64,000 nucleotides of DNA from Bacteroidales bacterium UBA5219 (GTDB lineage: Bacteria > Bacteroidota > Bacteroidia > Bacteroidales > ML635J-15), in assembly GCA_002412425.1 (NCBI GenBank), contig DHVB01000077.1, positions 74,340 to 138,339 on the forward strand, given 5' to 3'. Each line of letters begins with the position of its first letter. Position 1 is the first letter of the stretch. The position numbers and the translations under genes are program-made. Positions 1 through 7,230 of this stretch are shown piece by piece. Below the pieces are notes generated by a model. That model had not been told where the DNA came from. It was given only the letters and a program-made list of their open reading frames with translations, and searched no databases.

Positions 1-1
1 A

Positions 2-256
2 GAGAAATTTTCCCACGAAAACATTGAAGACCAAATTGTTGGAGAACAAATTGAAAATGATATTAGGTCTTTAATCGAATTTTTACCTGAAGAGCAAAAA
101 GTAATTATTATGCTTAGACATTATGGTGGAATGAGTTTTAAAGAAATTGCTGAACAAACCAATGTAAGCATAAACACAGCTTTAGGCAGAATGCGTTATG
201 CGTTAATAAATTTGAGAAAGATTATAGAAGAAAAAAATATTGTTTTAACAAAATAA
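2..256 (+). CDS. Sigma-70 family RNA polymerase sigma factor, C-terminal part (cut by window edge)
   Basis: The open frame enters from the left edge and ends at TAA 254-256, giving about 84 residues. It holds a sigma region 4: the stretch LPEEQKVIIMLRHYGGMSF followed by KEIAEQTNVSINTALGRMRY is a typical ECF/sigma-70 helix-turn-helix that contacts the -35 promoter element. The N-terminal half (region 2) lies outside the window, so the subfamily cannot be fixed. An ECF-type factor is likely from the spacing and length. Seen: the HTH pattern and stop. Inferred: the class. Confidence 0.85.
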   Translation, partial: EKFSHENIEDQIVGEQIENDIRSLIEFLPEEQKVIIMLRHYGGMSFKEIAEQTNVSINTALGRMRYALINLRKIIEEKNIVLTK

Positions 257-287
257 ATATTTTTAATCGAAATCAAAGTTATTTTCT

Positions 288-295
288 TAATTTTG
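288..295 (+). promoter_or_regulatory. Candidate -7 box (TAATTTTG) for the small secreted protein
   Basis: TAATTTTG fits the Bacteroidota primary-sigma -7 consensus TAnnTTTG and lies 41 bases before the ATG at 337. No clear TTTG/TTG -33 box at the right spacing, so support is one box only. Confidence 0.35.
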
Positions 296-336
296 CTTTA
301 TAGCAATTTTAAGAATTAACTTTACAATAAAATGTT

Positions 337-768
337 ATGGCAAATATTTTAAAATCATTTTTTATTTTAATTGTGTTTAGCTTGTGTATAAACACAAATC
401 TTAAAGCTCAAGCAACAGCCGAAGATTTAATAGATGCTTTTTTCCAAATTTTTGAAGAAGATGCTGGAGCTGCTATCGACTATTTATTTGCAACAAATAA
501 TATGATAGACCCAAATCAACCTGGAATAAAATCAATTAAAGAAAGATTAGAACTCTCTCGAAAATTATTGGGCGATTATCATGGATATGAAATTATTAAT
601 GTTTATCAAGCTGGAGAATCATATAGAAAATATAATTACTCTCTAAAATTTGAAAGACAACCAGTTAAATTTACTGTAGTTCTATACTGCCCAAAAAATA
701 AATGGAAAGTTCAAAATGTTAACTTCCAAGATGATATAGATACAGAATTTAGTTTACGAGAAGACTAA
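337..768 (+). CDS. Small exported protein of unknown function
   Basis: 143 residues. The N-terminus is a signal peptide with a hydrophobic core at about residues 7-18 and a probable cleavage after Ala24 (LKA|QA), so the mature protein of about 119 residues is exported. The body mixes an acidic helical first half with a beta-rich second half ending in a Lys/Trp strand (KNKWKVQNV). That pattern recalls small NTF2/SnoaL-like or DUF4864-like folds, but I see no diagnostic motif and assign no function. It has its own candidate promoter box and runs convergent to selB, with only 16 bases between the stops. Confidence 0.7.
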   Translation: MANILKSFFILIVFSLCINTNLKAQATAEDLIDAFFQIFEEDAGAAIDYLFATNNMIDPNQPGIKSIKERLELSRKLLGDYHGYEIINVYQAGESYRKYNYSLKFERQPVKFTVVLYCPKNKWKVQNVNFQDDIDTEFSLRED

Positions 769-784
769 AATTGCATTAATTCTT

Positions 785-2740
785 TTAAATCATCTTACCC
801 CTATCAGTAATTAATAAAACAGATTCGTTATTGCTATCCTTAATAAATTTTATAAGTCCTTGATTTTCTAAAATATCTGAAATTAAACCTCTGAATTTTT
901 TTGTACCTGTAATAACTTCTTTGTACTCAGGAATATAAATCCCATTTTCTTTAGTTTTCAGATGATTTAGCAGTTTGTGTTTAGCTTCAATAAAAATTTT
1001 TGAATGCATGTATTCGCCATTAAAAACCACTAATATATTTTTAGAAACAAAATAATTCAGATACAGTTTGTATTTTTTTGTTGAGATATTTTTCGCACTT
1101 GCTTTTTCTTCAATATCCAACAATACAGGCTTTTCGTCCTTGTATGCTAAAAATTCAGACTCTAACCAATCTAATTCACTTTGAGTTTTCTGGTCAATAT
1201 TTGCTTTATGATTTTTTAATATCCAAGTATTTTCATAAAAATCAAGCAAGGAATTTTCTTTTAATCTTTCTAAAAGATTTTTGAGGTAATCTTTAACCAA
1301 ATTAGACTTTCCAAGATTAAATTTACCTAAAATTTCCTCGCTTTGCATTCCTGTATCAAAAATGTAATTTACTGAATGATAATCTTTTAAATAAGCAATT
1401 ATTTTATCTTCAAACATTTTATCAAAACGAGAATAAATCAAAATTTCGTTATTATAAACGCAAATATTTTGAGATAGATTAGATATTTCTGATAAAATTT
1501 CTTCTTTGCTCGACAAAGTTTTTTCAACAATCTCATCAATACCAAAAGGACGTGGTTCTTTTTCAATTATCCTTAAAATATTGCTTTCCAATTCATTGCC
1601 TTGAATTAGATTTGTTGCAATATTTCTAAGTTTTTGACTAAGCTCTAAGTTTCGCCTCTTATGATGAAGTGGTTGATTATCAATCACAAACCCACCGCCA
1701 AGACTAATATCATCTGAAGAATTTCTAAAAATAAATCTATCTTTTATTTCGCCAACAAAATCTTTTTCTAAATGAATTTGTGCTATAGCATCGTCTCCTG
1801 CAAAAAGTTTTTCCTTATCAATTAAGTGCATTTTCCCCATTGATTGATAAGTGCCAGAAATAAAAATTATATCAGTCCACAATTTTAATGTTGGGACTAA
1901 ATCAAAACTTGAAATATAAACATCAATCAATTTTGTGCTTACAATCTCATTTTTGCTAATTAGCATTCCTCTTGTAAAATCTTCTTGCTTTAAACCAATT
2001 AAATTTATTGCTGCTCTATCGCCTTTTTGCACAATCTCAGTTGGCTTTCCGTATTTTTCCATAGCTCGCACTCTAAACTTTTTCGAGTTTGATGGAAGTA
2101 AAAATACCTCTTCTCCACTTTCTAATTTCCCGTCTAAAACAGAGCCTGTTACAACGCTTCCATGTCCTTTCACAACAAAAAGCCTGTCGATATACATTCT
2201 AAAATTATCCTTAAACTCTGTTTCTTGGTAAGATTTTACAAAATTTTCTAATTCTAAAATTAAATTATCTTTACCCTCGCCTGTATGAGATGAGACACCA
2301 ATAATTGGCGAATTTTCTAAAATGCTATTCTGCACAAAATCTTTAATTTCCGATTTTGCAATTTCAACAAGTTCTTCGTCAACTAAGTCAATTTTTGAAA
2401 GAACAATAATTCCATGTTTTATTCCAAGTGCGTTTATAATATTCAGATGCTCAGAAGTTTGTGGCATAATACCTTCATCAGCTGCAATTACTAACAAAAC
2501 CAAATTAATACTGCTTGCTCCACTAATCATTGTATCAATAAGGTCTTTATGCCCTGGCACATCAATAATTCCTAAAACTTGACCCGAAGGCAAACCAACA
2601 TGTGAAAAACCAAGACTTATAGTAATACCTCTTTCTTTTTCTTGTTTGTGTGTGTCGCAATCAATTCCTGAAAGAAGTTGTATCAATGATGTTTTTCCGT
2701 GATCTATATGTCCGGCAGTGCCAATAATTAAATGCTTCAT
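785..2740 (-). CDS. selB: Selenocysteine-specific translation elongation factor SelB
   Basis: 651 residues, the usual SelB length. SelB is the EF-Tu-like GTPase that brings selenocysteinyl-tRNA(Sec) to in-frame UGA codons and binds the SECIS element of selenoprotein mRNAs. The GTPase motifs are in order: P-loop AGHIDHGKTS at residues 9-18, switch motif KERGITISLGF near 35-45, DVPGH at 60-64 and SKID (the NKxD equivalent) at 115-118. Beta-barrel domains follow, then a C-terminal third rich in Lys/Leu/Asn that corresponds to the winged-helix SECIS-binding repeats. The ATG overlaps the selA stop by 4 bases, so the two are translationally coupled. No tRNA-Sec, selD or selenoprotein gene is visible in the window. 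Confidence 0.95.
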   Translation of the reverse strand: MKHLIIGTAGHIDHGKTSLIQLLSGIDCDTHKQEKERGITISLGFSHVGLPSGQVLGIIDVPGHKDLIDTMISGASSINLVLLVIAADEGIMPQTSEHLNIINALGIKHGIIVLSKIDLVDEELVEIAKSEIKDFVQNSILENSPIIGVSSHTGEGKDNLILELENFVKSYQETEFKDNFRMYIDRLFVVKGHGSVVTGSVLDGKLESGEEVFLLPSNSKKFRVRAMEKYGKPTEIVQKGDRAAINLIGLKQEDFTRGMLISKNEIVSTKLIDVYISSFDLVPTLKLWTDIIFISGTYQSMGKMHLIDKEKLFAGDDAIAQIHLEKDFVGEIKDRFIFRNSSDDISLGGGFVIDNQPLHHKRRNLELSQKLRNIATNLIQGNELESNILRIIEKEPRPFGIDEIVEKTLSSKEEILSEISNLSQNICVYNNEILIYSRFDKMFEDKIIAYLKDYHSVNYIFDTGMQSEEILGKFNLGKSNLVKDYLKNLLERLKENSLLDFYENTWILKNHKANIDQKTQSELDWLESEFLAYKDEKPVLLDIEEKASAKNISTKKYKLYLNYFVSKNILVVFNGEYMHSKIFIEAKHKLLNHLKTKENGIYIPEYKEVITGTKKFRGLISDILENQGLIKFIKDSNNESVLLITDRGKMI

Positions 2741-4161
2741 TTTTGCTTTTTAGAAGTATTATTCATTGCTTGACAAAGTGCTTGAGATATTGTTGTTAAC
2801 TCATTTTCGTTGCAAGTAATAATATCGAAAAGAAGTTCACCTTTACGTAAAATTCCAATTATGGGAATATGATTTTTCATTAGAGATTTATATACTATAG
2901 CAGAAATTGCAGAATTTTGCTTTTTATTTTTTTCATTAAATAAAATTTTAACTGCAAAACTTTCTGTTTCACTTTCGGGATTTGTTCCACCACCAATCAT
3001 AGCTTTGTTTGGAATAATTTTAGATGAAATTTTATTTTCTTTTAAAGAGTTTTGCAAAAATTCTGCTTTACTTTTTAATTCTACTTGAGTTTGAGAAAGA
3101 GTTTTGAAAATAAAATTATGTTTATATAAATCTTTCTCATTAATATAAAGCTTACAGCTTGCTTCTAACAAGGCAATCGTAGTTTTATCAATTCGTAAAG
3201 CTCTCAATAATTGATTTTTTTCTAATTTTTCAATAAAAGAAGTTTTTCCTAAAATTATTCCAGCTTGGGGACCGCCAAAAAGCTTGTCGCCACTAAAAAT
3301 CACTAAGACTACTCCTGCTTTTATAGATGATTTTACATCAATTTGATTTTTCAAAGCCTTAAAATCTGATTTTTCTAACAAGCCCGAACCGTTATCATAA
3401 ATTACAGGCAAATTATATTTCTTTCCAAGTTTTGCTAATTCTGAAACTTCGACTTCTTCGGTAAATCCTTTTATTACAAAGTTAGATTGATGTGCTTTAA
3501 ATATAATTGCTGTTTTTTCACTTATTGCATTTTCATAATCCGAAAGCTTGGTTTTGTTAGTAGTTCCAATCTCTACCATTTTACAGCCTGCTGCTTTCAT
3601 AATTTCAGGAATACGAAAAGAACCGCCAATTTCAACTAACTCGCCACGAGAAACCAAAACTTCTTTTCGTTTTGCAAAAGTATTTAAACAAAGAAGAACC
3701 GCAGCGGCTGCGTTATTTACAACTAAAGCATCTTCGGCACCACTAAGTTTGCATAAAATATTTTTTAAATGAGTATTTCGTTTTCCTCTTTTAGCAGTTT
3801 CTAAATTAAATTCTAAATTATTGTAAGCACAAGCAATATCGCGAGCTTCTAAAAAAACTTTTTCGCTCAAAGGAACACGTCCAAGATTTGTATTTATGAT
3901 TACTCCACTTGCATTTACAACTTTAATTAAAGAATTTTTATTTGATTTTTCAATATCATCGCAAATACTCTGGATAATTTGATTTTCGGAAATTTCTTGA
4001 GATTGTGTTTTTAAAATTTTTCTATAATTTTCTAAAATTCGACGAATAGATTCTGTTACAGCCTGCCGACCGTATTCTTCAATTTTATCGGATAATGAAT
4101 CAGAGTCCAAAAGTTTGGAAACTGCTGGTAACTGTTTATAGACAGCCGAATTTTTACTCAT
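2737..4161 (-). CDS. selA: L-seryl-tRNA(Sec) selenium transferase SelA
   Basis: 474 residues. SelA is a pyridoxal-phosphate enzyme that converts seryl-tRNA(Sec) to selenocysteinyl-tRNA(Sec) using selenophosphate. The PLP lysine is Lys293 in FSGDKLFGGPQAGIILG, which matches the family's active-site signature. Other family blocks are VVNASGVIINTNLGRVPLSE (residues 81-100), the small Ala run VVNNAAAAVLLCLN (147-160) and YDNGSG (255-260). It is the first gene of a selA-selB operon read to the left. Upstream lie 430 bases with no gene but with a palindrome cluster. The cell therefore probably makes selenoproteins encoded elsewhere. Confidence 0.96.
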   Translation of the reverse strand: MSKNSAVYKQLPAVSKLLDSDSLSDKIEEYGRQAVTESIRRILENYRKILKTQSQEISENQIIQSICDDIEKSNKNSLIKVVNASGVIINTNLGRVPLSEKVFLEARDIACAYNNLEFNLETAKRGKRNTHLKNILCKLSGAEDALVVNNAAAAVLLCLNTFAKRKEVLVSRGELVEIGGSFRIPEIMKAAGCKMVEIGTTNKTKLSDYENAISEKTAIIFKAHQSNFVIKGFTEEVEVSELAKLGKKYNLPVIYDNGSGLLEKSDFKALKNQIDVKSSIKAGVVLVIFSGDKLFGGPQAGIILGKTSFIEKLEKNQLLRALRIDKTTIALLEASCKLYINEKDLYKHNFIFKTLSQTQVELKSKAEFLQNSLKENKISSKIIPNKAMIGGGTNPESETESFAVKILFNEKNKKQNSAISAIVYKSLMKNHIPIIGILRKGELLFDIITCNENELTTISQALCQAMNNTSKKQK

Positions 4162-4318
4162 ATATTTCTAAATAAATTCATTAAAAATAATTTGATGTTA
4201 AAGATAATGAATTTTATATTGTAATGCTTAGAAAAATTAAAAAACTTTAGTTGGTAGATTTTAAATTCTATAGAAACAGCATAAAGTCAAGCAATAAAGC
4301 AAGTATAAAAAAACTGAT
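4162..4318. other. Gene-free stretch upstream of selA
   Basis: AT-rich sequence between the selA start and the palindrome cluster. I looked for a tRNA-Sec (long acceptor, TTCGA-type T arm, CCA end) and found none. I also see no TAnnTTTG box on the minus strand close to selA. The selA promoter therefore stays unidentified. Confidence 0.5.
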
Positions 4319-4383
4319 GCTCGCTCGGATTTGCAATCCGAGTGTAACATTACCAAGCACTCGGATTACAAATCCGAGCGAGC
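4319..4383. repeat. REP-like nested palindrome (26-bp inverted repeat)
   Basis: Two 26-base arms, 4319-4344 and 4358-4383, are inverted copies of each other with a single mismatch, separated by 13 bases (TAACATTACCAAG). Each arm is itself a small palindrome (CTCGGATT-TGC-AATCCGAG and CTCGGATT-ACA-AATCCGAG). The GC content is far above the surroundings. This architecture is that of dispersed REP/BIME-type elements mobilised by REP-associated tyrosine transposases. No transposase is present here, and copy number in the genome cannot be judged from one window. Confidence 0.75.
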
Positions 4384-4500
4384 GGGAGGCTGCCGCCTAC
4401 GGTTAATCACATGTTGTCCTGCGGACAAGCCTTTGATGGTCTTATGTTGTCCTACGGACAACAAACATCAGAGCGAGCAGAGTGAGCAAATCGAACTATG
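4384..4500. repeat. Second part of palindrome cluster: two TTGTCC-TRC-GGACAA hairpins
   Basis: Right after the 26-bp inverted repeat come three more palindromes: AGGCTGCCGCCT near 4387-4398, TTGTCCTGCGGACAA at 4414-4428 and GTTGTCCTACGGACAAC at 4446-4462. The last two are near-identical, both preceded by ATG. They are followed by GAGCGAGCAGAGTGAGC. The local GC-rich composition contrasts with the AT-rich genome. An ORF of 74 codons covers this stretch but has no protein-like features. Confidence 0.65.
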
Positions 4501-4550
4501 CGAAGCAAATATACTACTTACAATTAGTGTGATGTTTTTAAAAACTCACT

Positions 4551-4599
4551 ACTAAAAACTAAAAACTCAACACTAAATACTCTTTAAACTTTTAACTAA
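4551..4599. repeat. Degenerate 7-bp-phased tandem repeat at the 3' end of the HIT gene
   Basis: Seven consecutive heptamers in one phase: ACTAAAA twice, then ACTCAAC, ACTAAAT, ACTCTTT, AAACTTT and TAACTAA. The last units overlap the end of the minus-strand HIT gene, whose stop codon (4592-4594) lies inside the tract. Similar 7-bp-phased arrays occur at 24.2 and 57.4 kb. Confidence 0.6.
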
Positions 4600-4987
4600 T
4601 TGATTTAGAGATTTTTTTAGCTAATTCTTCAAATTCTTGTTTAGAAAGTTTTACTCTTTGGTTAGAGAAGCTCAAATCTGATTCTTGATTTATAGGAACA
4701 AGATGAATGTGAGTGTGAGGTACTTCTAAACCGACTACTACTAAGCCTATTCTTTTACATTCAACATTAGCTTCTATTCCTTTGGCAACTTTTTTAGCAA
4801 AAACTAAAATCTTCGATAAAGTTTCATCAGAGTTGTCGAAAATATAGTCAATTTCTTTTTTAGGAATCACAAGTGCATGTCCTTTTTTTAATGGATTTAT
4901 ATCCAAAAAAGAAATAAAATTTTCATCTTCTGCTATTTTGTAGCAAGGTATTTCGCCATTTATAATTCTTGTGAAAATTGAAGCCAT
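4592..4987 (-). CDS. HIT family (histidine triad) nucleotide hydrolase/transferase
   Basis: 131 residues, the full length of a Hint/HIT protein. The histidine triad is VPHTHIHLVPI with His91, His93 and His95; the last corresponds to the middle triad histidine that attacks the alpha-phosphate of the nucleotide. The N-terminal IFTRIINGEIPCYKIAEDE and the block GHALVIPKKEI (36-46) are also typical. HIT proteins hydrolyse AMP-lysine or related adenylates; the exact substrate is unknown. It sits 11 bases downstream of greA, so the two are probably cotranscribed. The last codons fall in a heptamer repeat. Confidence 0.93.
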   Translation of the reverse strand: MASIFTRIINGEIPCYKIAEDENFISFLDINPLKKGHALVIPKKEIDYIFDNSDETLSKILVFAKKVAKGIEANVECKRIGLVVVGLEVPHTHIHLVPINQESDLSFSNQRVKLSKQEFEELAKKISKSIS

Positions 4988-4998
4988 ATTATTTAATT

Positions 4999-5475
4999 TT
5001 ATATTGAAATGTTTAAAATCTCGAAAGTTACAATTCCATTTGGAACTTCAATTTCTACCACATCGCCAACTTTTCTACCTAAAAGACCTTTAGCAATAGG
5101 TGTGTTAACAGAAATTTTCTTTTCCTTTAAATTAGCTTCTGTTTCGGCAACTATAGTATATTCCATAGTTGAGCCAGTTTTAACATTTTTCAGTTTAACT
5201 TTATTTAGTATTTGCACAGCATCTGTGCTAATTTGACTTGGGTCTAAAACTCTCGCATTTCTAACAATTTCCTGAAGTTTACTAATTTTCATCTCTAATA
5301 AACCTTGGGCTTCTTTAGCTGCGTCATATTCTGCATTTTCAGATAAATCGCCTTTATCGCGTGCTTCGGCAATTTGTCTTGAAATGTTCCCTCTTTCAAC
5401 ATTCACTAATCGGTCTAACTCGTCTTTTAATTTGTTTAACCCTTCTTCGGTTAAATAAGAAATCTCTTCAGACAT
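4999..5475 (-). CDS. greA: Transcription elongation factor GreA
   Basis: 158 residues, the normal GreA length. GreA enters the secondary channel of RNA polymerase and stimulates cleavage of the transcript in backtracked complexes. The N-terminal coiled coil begins with YLTEEGLNKLKDELDRL and carries the tip signature ARDKGDLSENAEYDAAKEAQ (about residues 38-57), including the acidic pair needed for cleavage. The C-terminal FKBP-like domain ends in a VEIEVPNGIVTFEILNI strand. Upstream a hairpin terminator at 5523-5548 separates it from purH; downstream it runs into the HIT gene. Confidence 0.96.
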   Translation of the reverse strand: MSEEISYLTEEGLNKLKDELDRLVNVERGNISRQIAEARDKGDLSENAEYDAAKEAQGLLEMKISKLQEIVRNARVLDPSQISTDAVQILNKVKLKNVKTGSTMEYTIVAETEANLKEKKISVNTPIAKGLLGRKVGDVVEIEVPNGIVTFEILNISI

Positions 5476-5522
5476 ATTATTATTTGATTATTTTTTATTA
5501 ATTAAAACTCTATAAAATAAAA

Positions 5523-5548
5523 GAAACCCCACGTTTTCGTGGGATTTC
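5523..5548 (-). terminator. Rho-independent terminator of purH
   Basis: The hairpin CCCACG-TTTT-CGTGGG (5528-5543) is extended by GAAA/TTTC. On the minus strand it is followed by a U tract (A-rich AAAATAAAAGAAA on the plus strand, about 5515-5526), so it ends purH transcription before greA. Confidence 0.8.
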
Positions 5549-5634
5549 TATGGTGCAAAAGTATTAAATATATTTATACAAAACAAATATTCTTACAAAT
5601 ATTTATTAACAAAATGCAATTTTCACAATTGTTA

Positions 5635-7152
5635 TTAGTGCTTAAAATGGCGAATTCCTGTAAACACCATAGCAATATTATTTTTATTGCAGAACTCAAT
5701 AGTTTCATCGTCTCTAATAGAACCACCGGGTTGAATAACTGCATTTATTCCTGCTTCATGAGCAATTTCTACAGAATCGCTAAAAGGGAAAAACGCATCT
5801 GAAGCCATAACTGCTCCCTGTAGGTCGAAATCGAAACTTCTTGCTTTTGTAATTGCTTGCTTTAGAGCATCAACTCTCGAAGTTTGCCCTGTGCCGCTTG
5901 CTAATAATTGCTGATTTTTCACAAGAACTATTGCATTAGATTTTGTATTTTTCACAACTTTATTCGCAAAAAGCAAATCTGCAATTTGAGCTTCGTTAGG
6001 ACGTAAATTTGTAATAAAGTTGAAATCATCTTCGGTTTCAATTTTAGCATCTCTTTCTTGCACTAACACACCATTTAAAACAGACCTATAAGTTTTTTCT
6101 TTTAATTCTCTGTATTTTTGAATTAAAATTATTCTATTTTTCTTTTGTTTTAAAATTTCTAAAGCAGTTTTTGTATAGTCAGGTGCGATAATAATTTCGA
6201 AAAATATTTTATTAATTTTTTCTGCTGTTAATTGGTCAACTATTTGATTTGTAATAATAATTCCACCGAAAGCAGAAACAGGGTCGGCTTCTAAAGCAGC
6301 GTCCCAAGCGTCGCTAAGCGTTGGTCGAGAAGCAATTCCACAAGCATTATTATGTTTTAATATAGCACATGTTGTTTCTTCAAATTCTGAAATTAAATTT
6401 ACTGTTGCATCAATATCTAAAATATTATTGTACGAAATTTCTTTTCCATGCAATTGCTCGAACATAGCTGATAAATCCCCAAAATATTTTGCTTTTTGAT
6501 GTGGATTTTCGCCATATCTTAAAATTGTGCTTGATTTTTCAGAAACTTTAAATTCTGAATAACTATTATTATCAAACCAATTGAAAATTGCTGTATCGTA
6601 AGCTGAACTAATTCCAAAAGATTCTAATGCAAATTTTTTACGATTTTCTAAACTTGTATAACAAGCATTTTCCTCTAAAAGGCTATACAGTTCTTGGTAT
6701 TGAGAACGATTTGAAACAACTAAAACATCATTAAAATTTTTGGCAGCTGCTCTAATTAAAGATATGCCACCAATATCAATTTTTTCAATTATTTCGGCTT
6801 CGTCTGTACTATTTTTCACCGTTTCTTCAAATGGATACAAATCAACTATTACCAAATCAAAACTAGGAATTTCATAAGTTTCCACTTCATTTTGATGAGT
6901 TTCATTATCGCGAATAAATAAAATTCCACCAAAAACTTTTGGGTGCAAGGTTTTTACTCTACCGTCAAAAATCGAAGGATAACCTGTAATATCTTCAACT
7001 TTTATTGCATCTATACCTAAATTATTTATAAACTCCCAAGTTCCACCTGTAGAATAAATTTTAACATTGTGTTTTTCAAGAGTTCTAACAATAATCTCTA
7101 AACCATCTTTGTGATAAACCGAAATAAGAGCAGAATTGATTTTTTTTTCCAT
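5635..7152 (-). CDS. purH: Bifunctional AICAR formyltransferase / IMP cyclohydrolase PurH
   Basis: 505 residues. PurH catalyses the last two steps of de novo IMP synthesis: formylation of AICAR with 10-formyl-tetrahydrofolate and ring closure to IMP. The N-terminal cyclohydrolase (MGS-like fold) shows STGGTWEF at 34-41, DGRVKTLHPKVFGG at 63-76 and VVDLYPFE near 102-109. The C-terminal formyltransferase has the catalytic pair Lys266-His267 in ILKHNNACGIA and ends with FTGIRHFKH. It is monocistronic, with a terminator downstream and a candidate promoter box upstream. Confidence 0.97.
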   Translation of the reverse strand: MEKKINSALISVYHKDGLEIIVRTLEKHNVKIYSTGGTWEFINNLGIDAIKVEDITGYPSIFDGRVKTLHPKVFGGILFIRDNETHQNEVETYEIPSFDLVIVDLYPFEETVKNSTDEAEIIEKIDIGGISLIRAAAKNFNDVLVVSNRSQYQELYSLLEENACYTSLENRKKFALESFGISSAYDTAIFNWFDNNSYSEFKVSEKSSTILRYGENPHQKAKYFGDLSAMFEQLHGKEISYNNILDIDATVNLISEFEETTCAILKHNNACGIASRPTLSDAWDAALEADPVSAFGGIIITNQIVDQLTAEKINKIFFEIIIAPDYTKTALEILKQKKNRIILIQKYRELKEKTYRSVLNGVLVQERDAKIETEDDFNFITNLRPNEAQIADLLFANKVVKNTKSNAIVLVKNQQLLASGTGQTSRVDALKQAITKARSFDFDLQGAVMASDAFFPFSDSVEIAHEAGINAVIQPGGSIRDDETIEFCNKNNIAMVFTGIRHFKH

Positions 7153-7172
7153 CGTTTTTTAATTTAATCTGC

Positions 7173-7203
7173 CAAAACTAATTTTTTTAACACAAGATTT
7201 CAA
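7173..7203 (-). promoter_or_regulatory. Candidate promoter of purH
   Basis: On the minus strand, TAGTTTTG (plus strand CAAAACTA, 7173-7180) matches the -7 box TAnnTTTG, about 21 bases before the purH ATG. A TTG (plus strand CAA at 7201-7203) lies 20 bases further upstream, acceptable for a -33 box. Confidence 0.45.
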
Positions 7204-7230
7204 GATATTTTTCAATTTTTAATTAACAAG

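Noticed and set aside
785..4161. Selenoprotein or tRNA-Sec gene beside selAB
   Set aside because: No in-frame TGA extension with a homologous continuation and no tRNA-like fold could be found by eye.
4331..4555. ORF of 74 codons over the palindrome cluster
   Set aside because: It is made of palindromic repeat sequence, with odd Cys/Arg/Pro content and no protein-like pattern.
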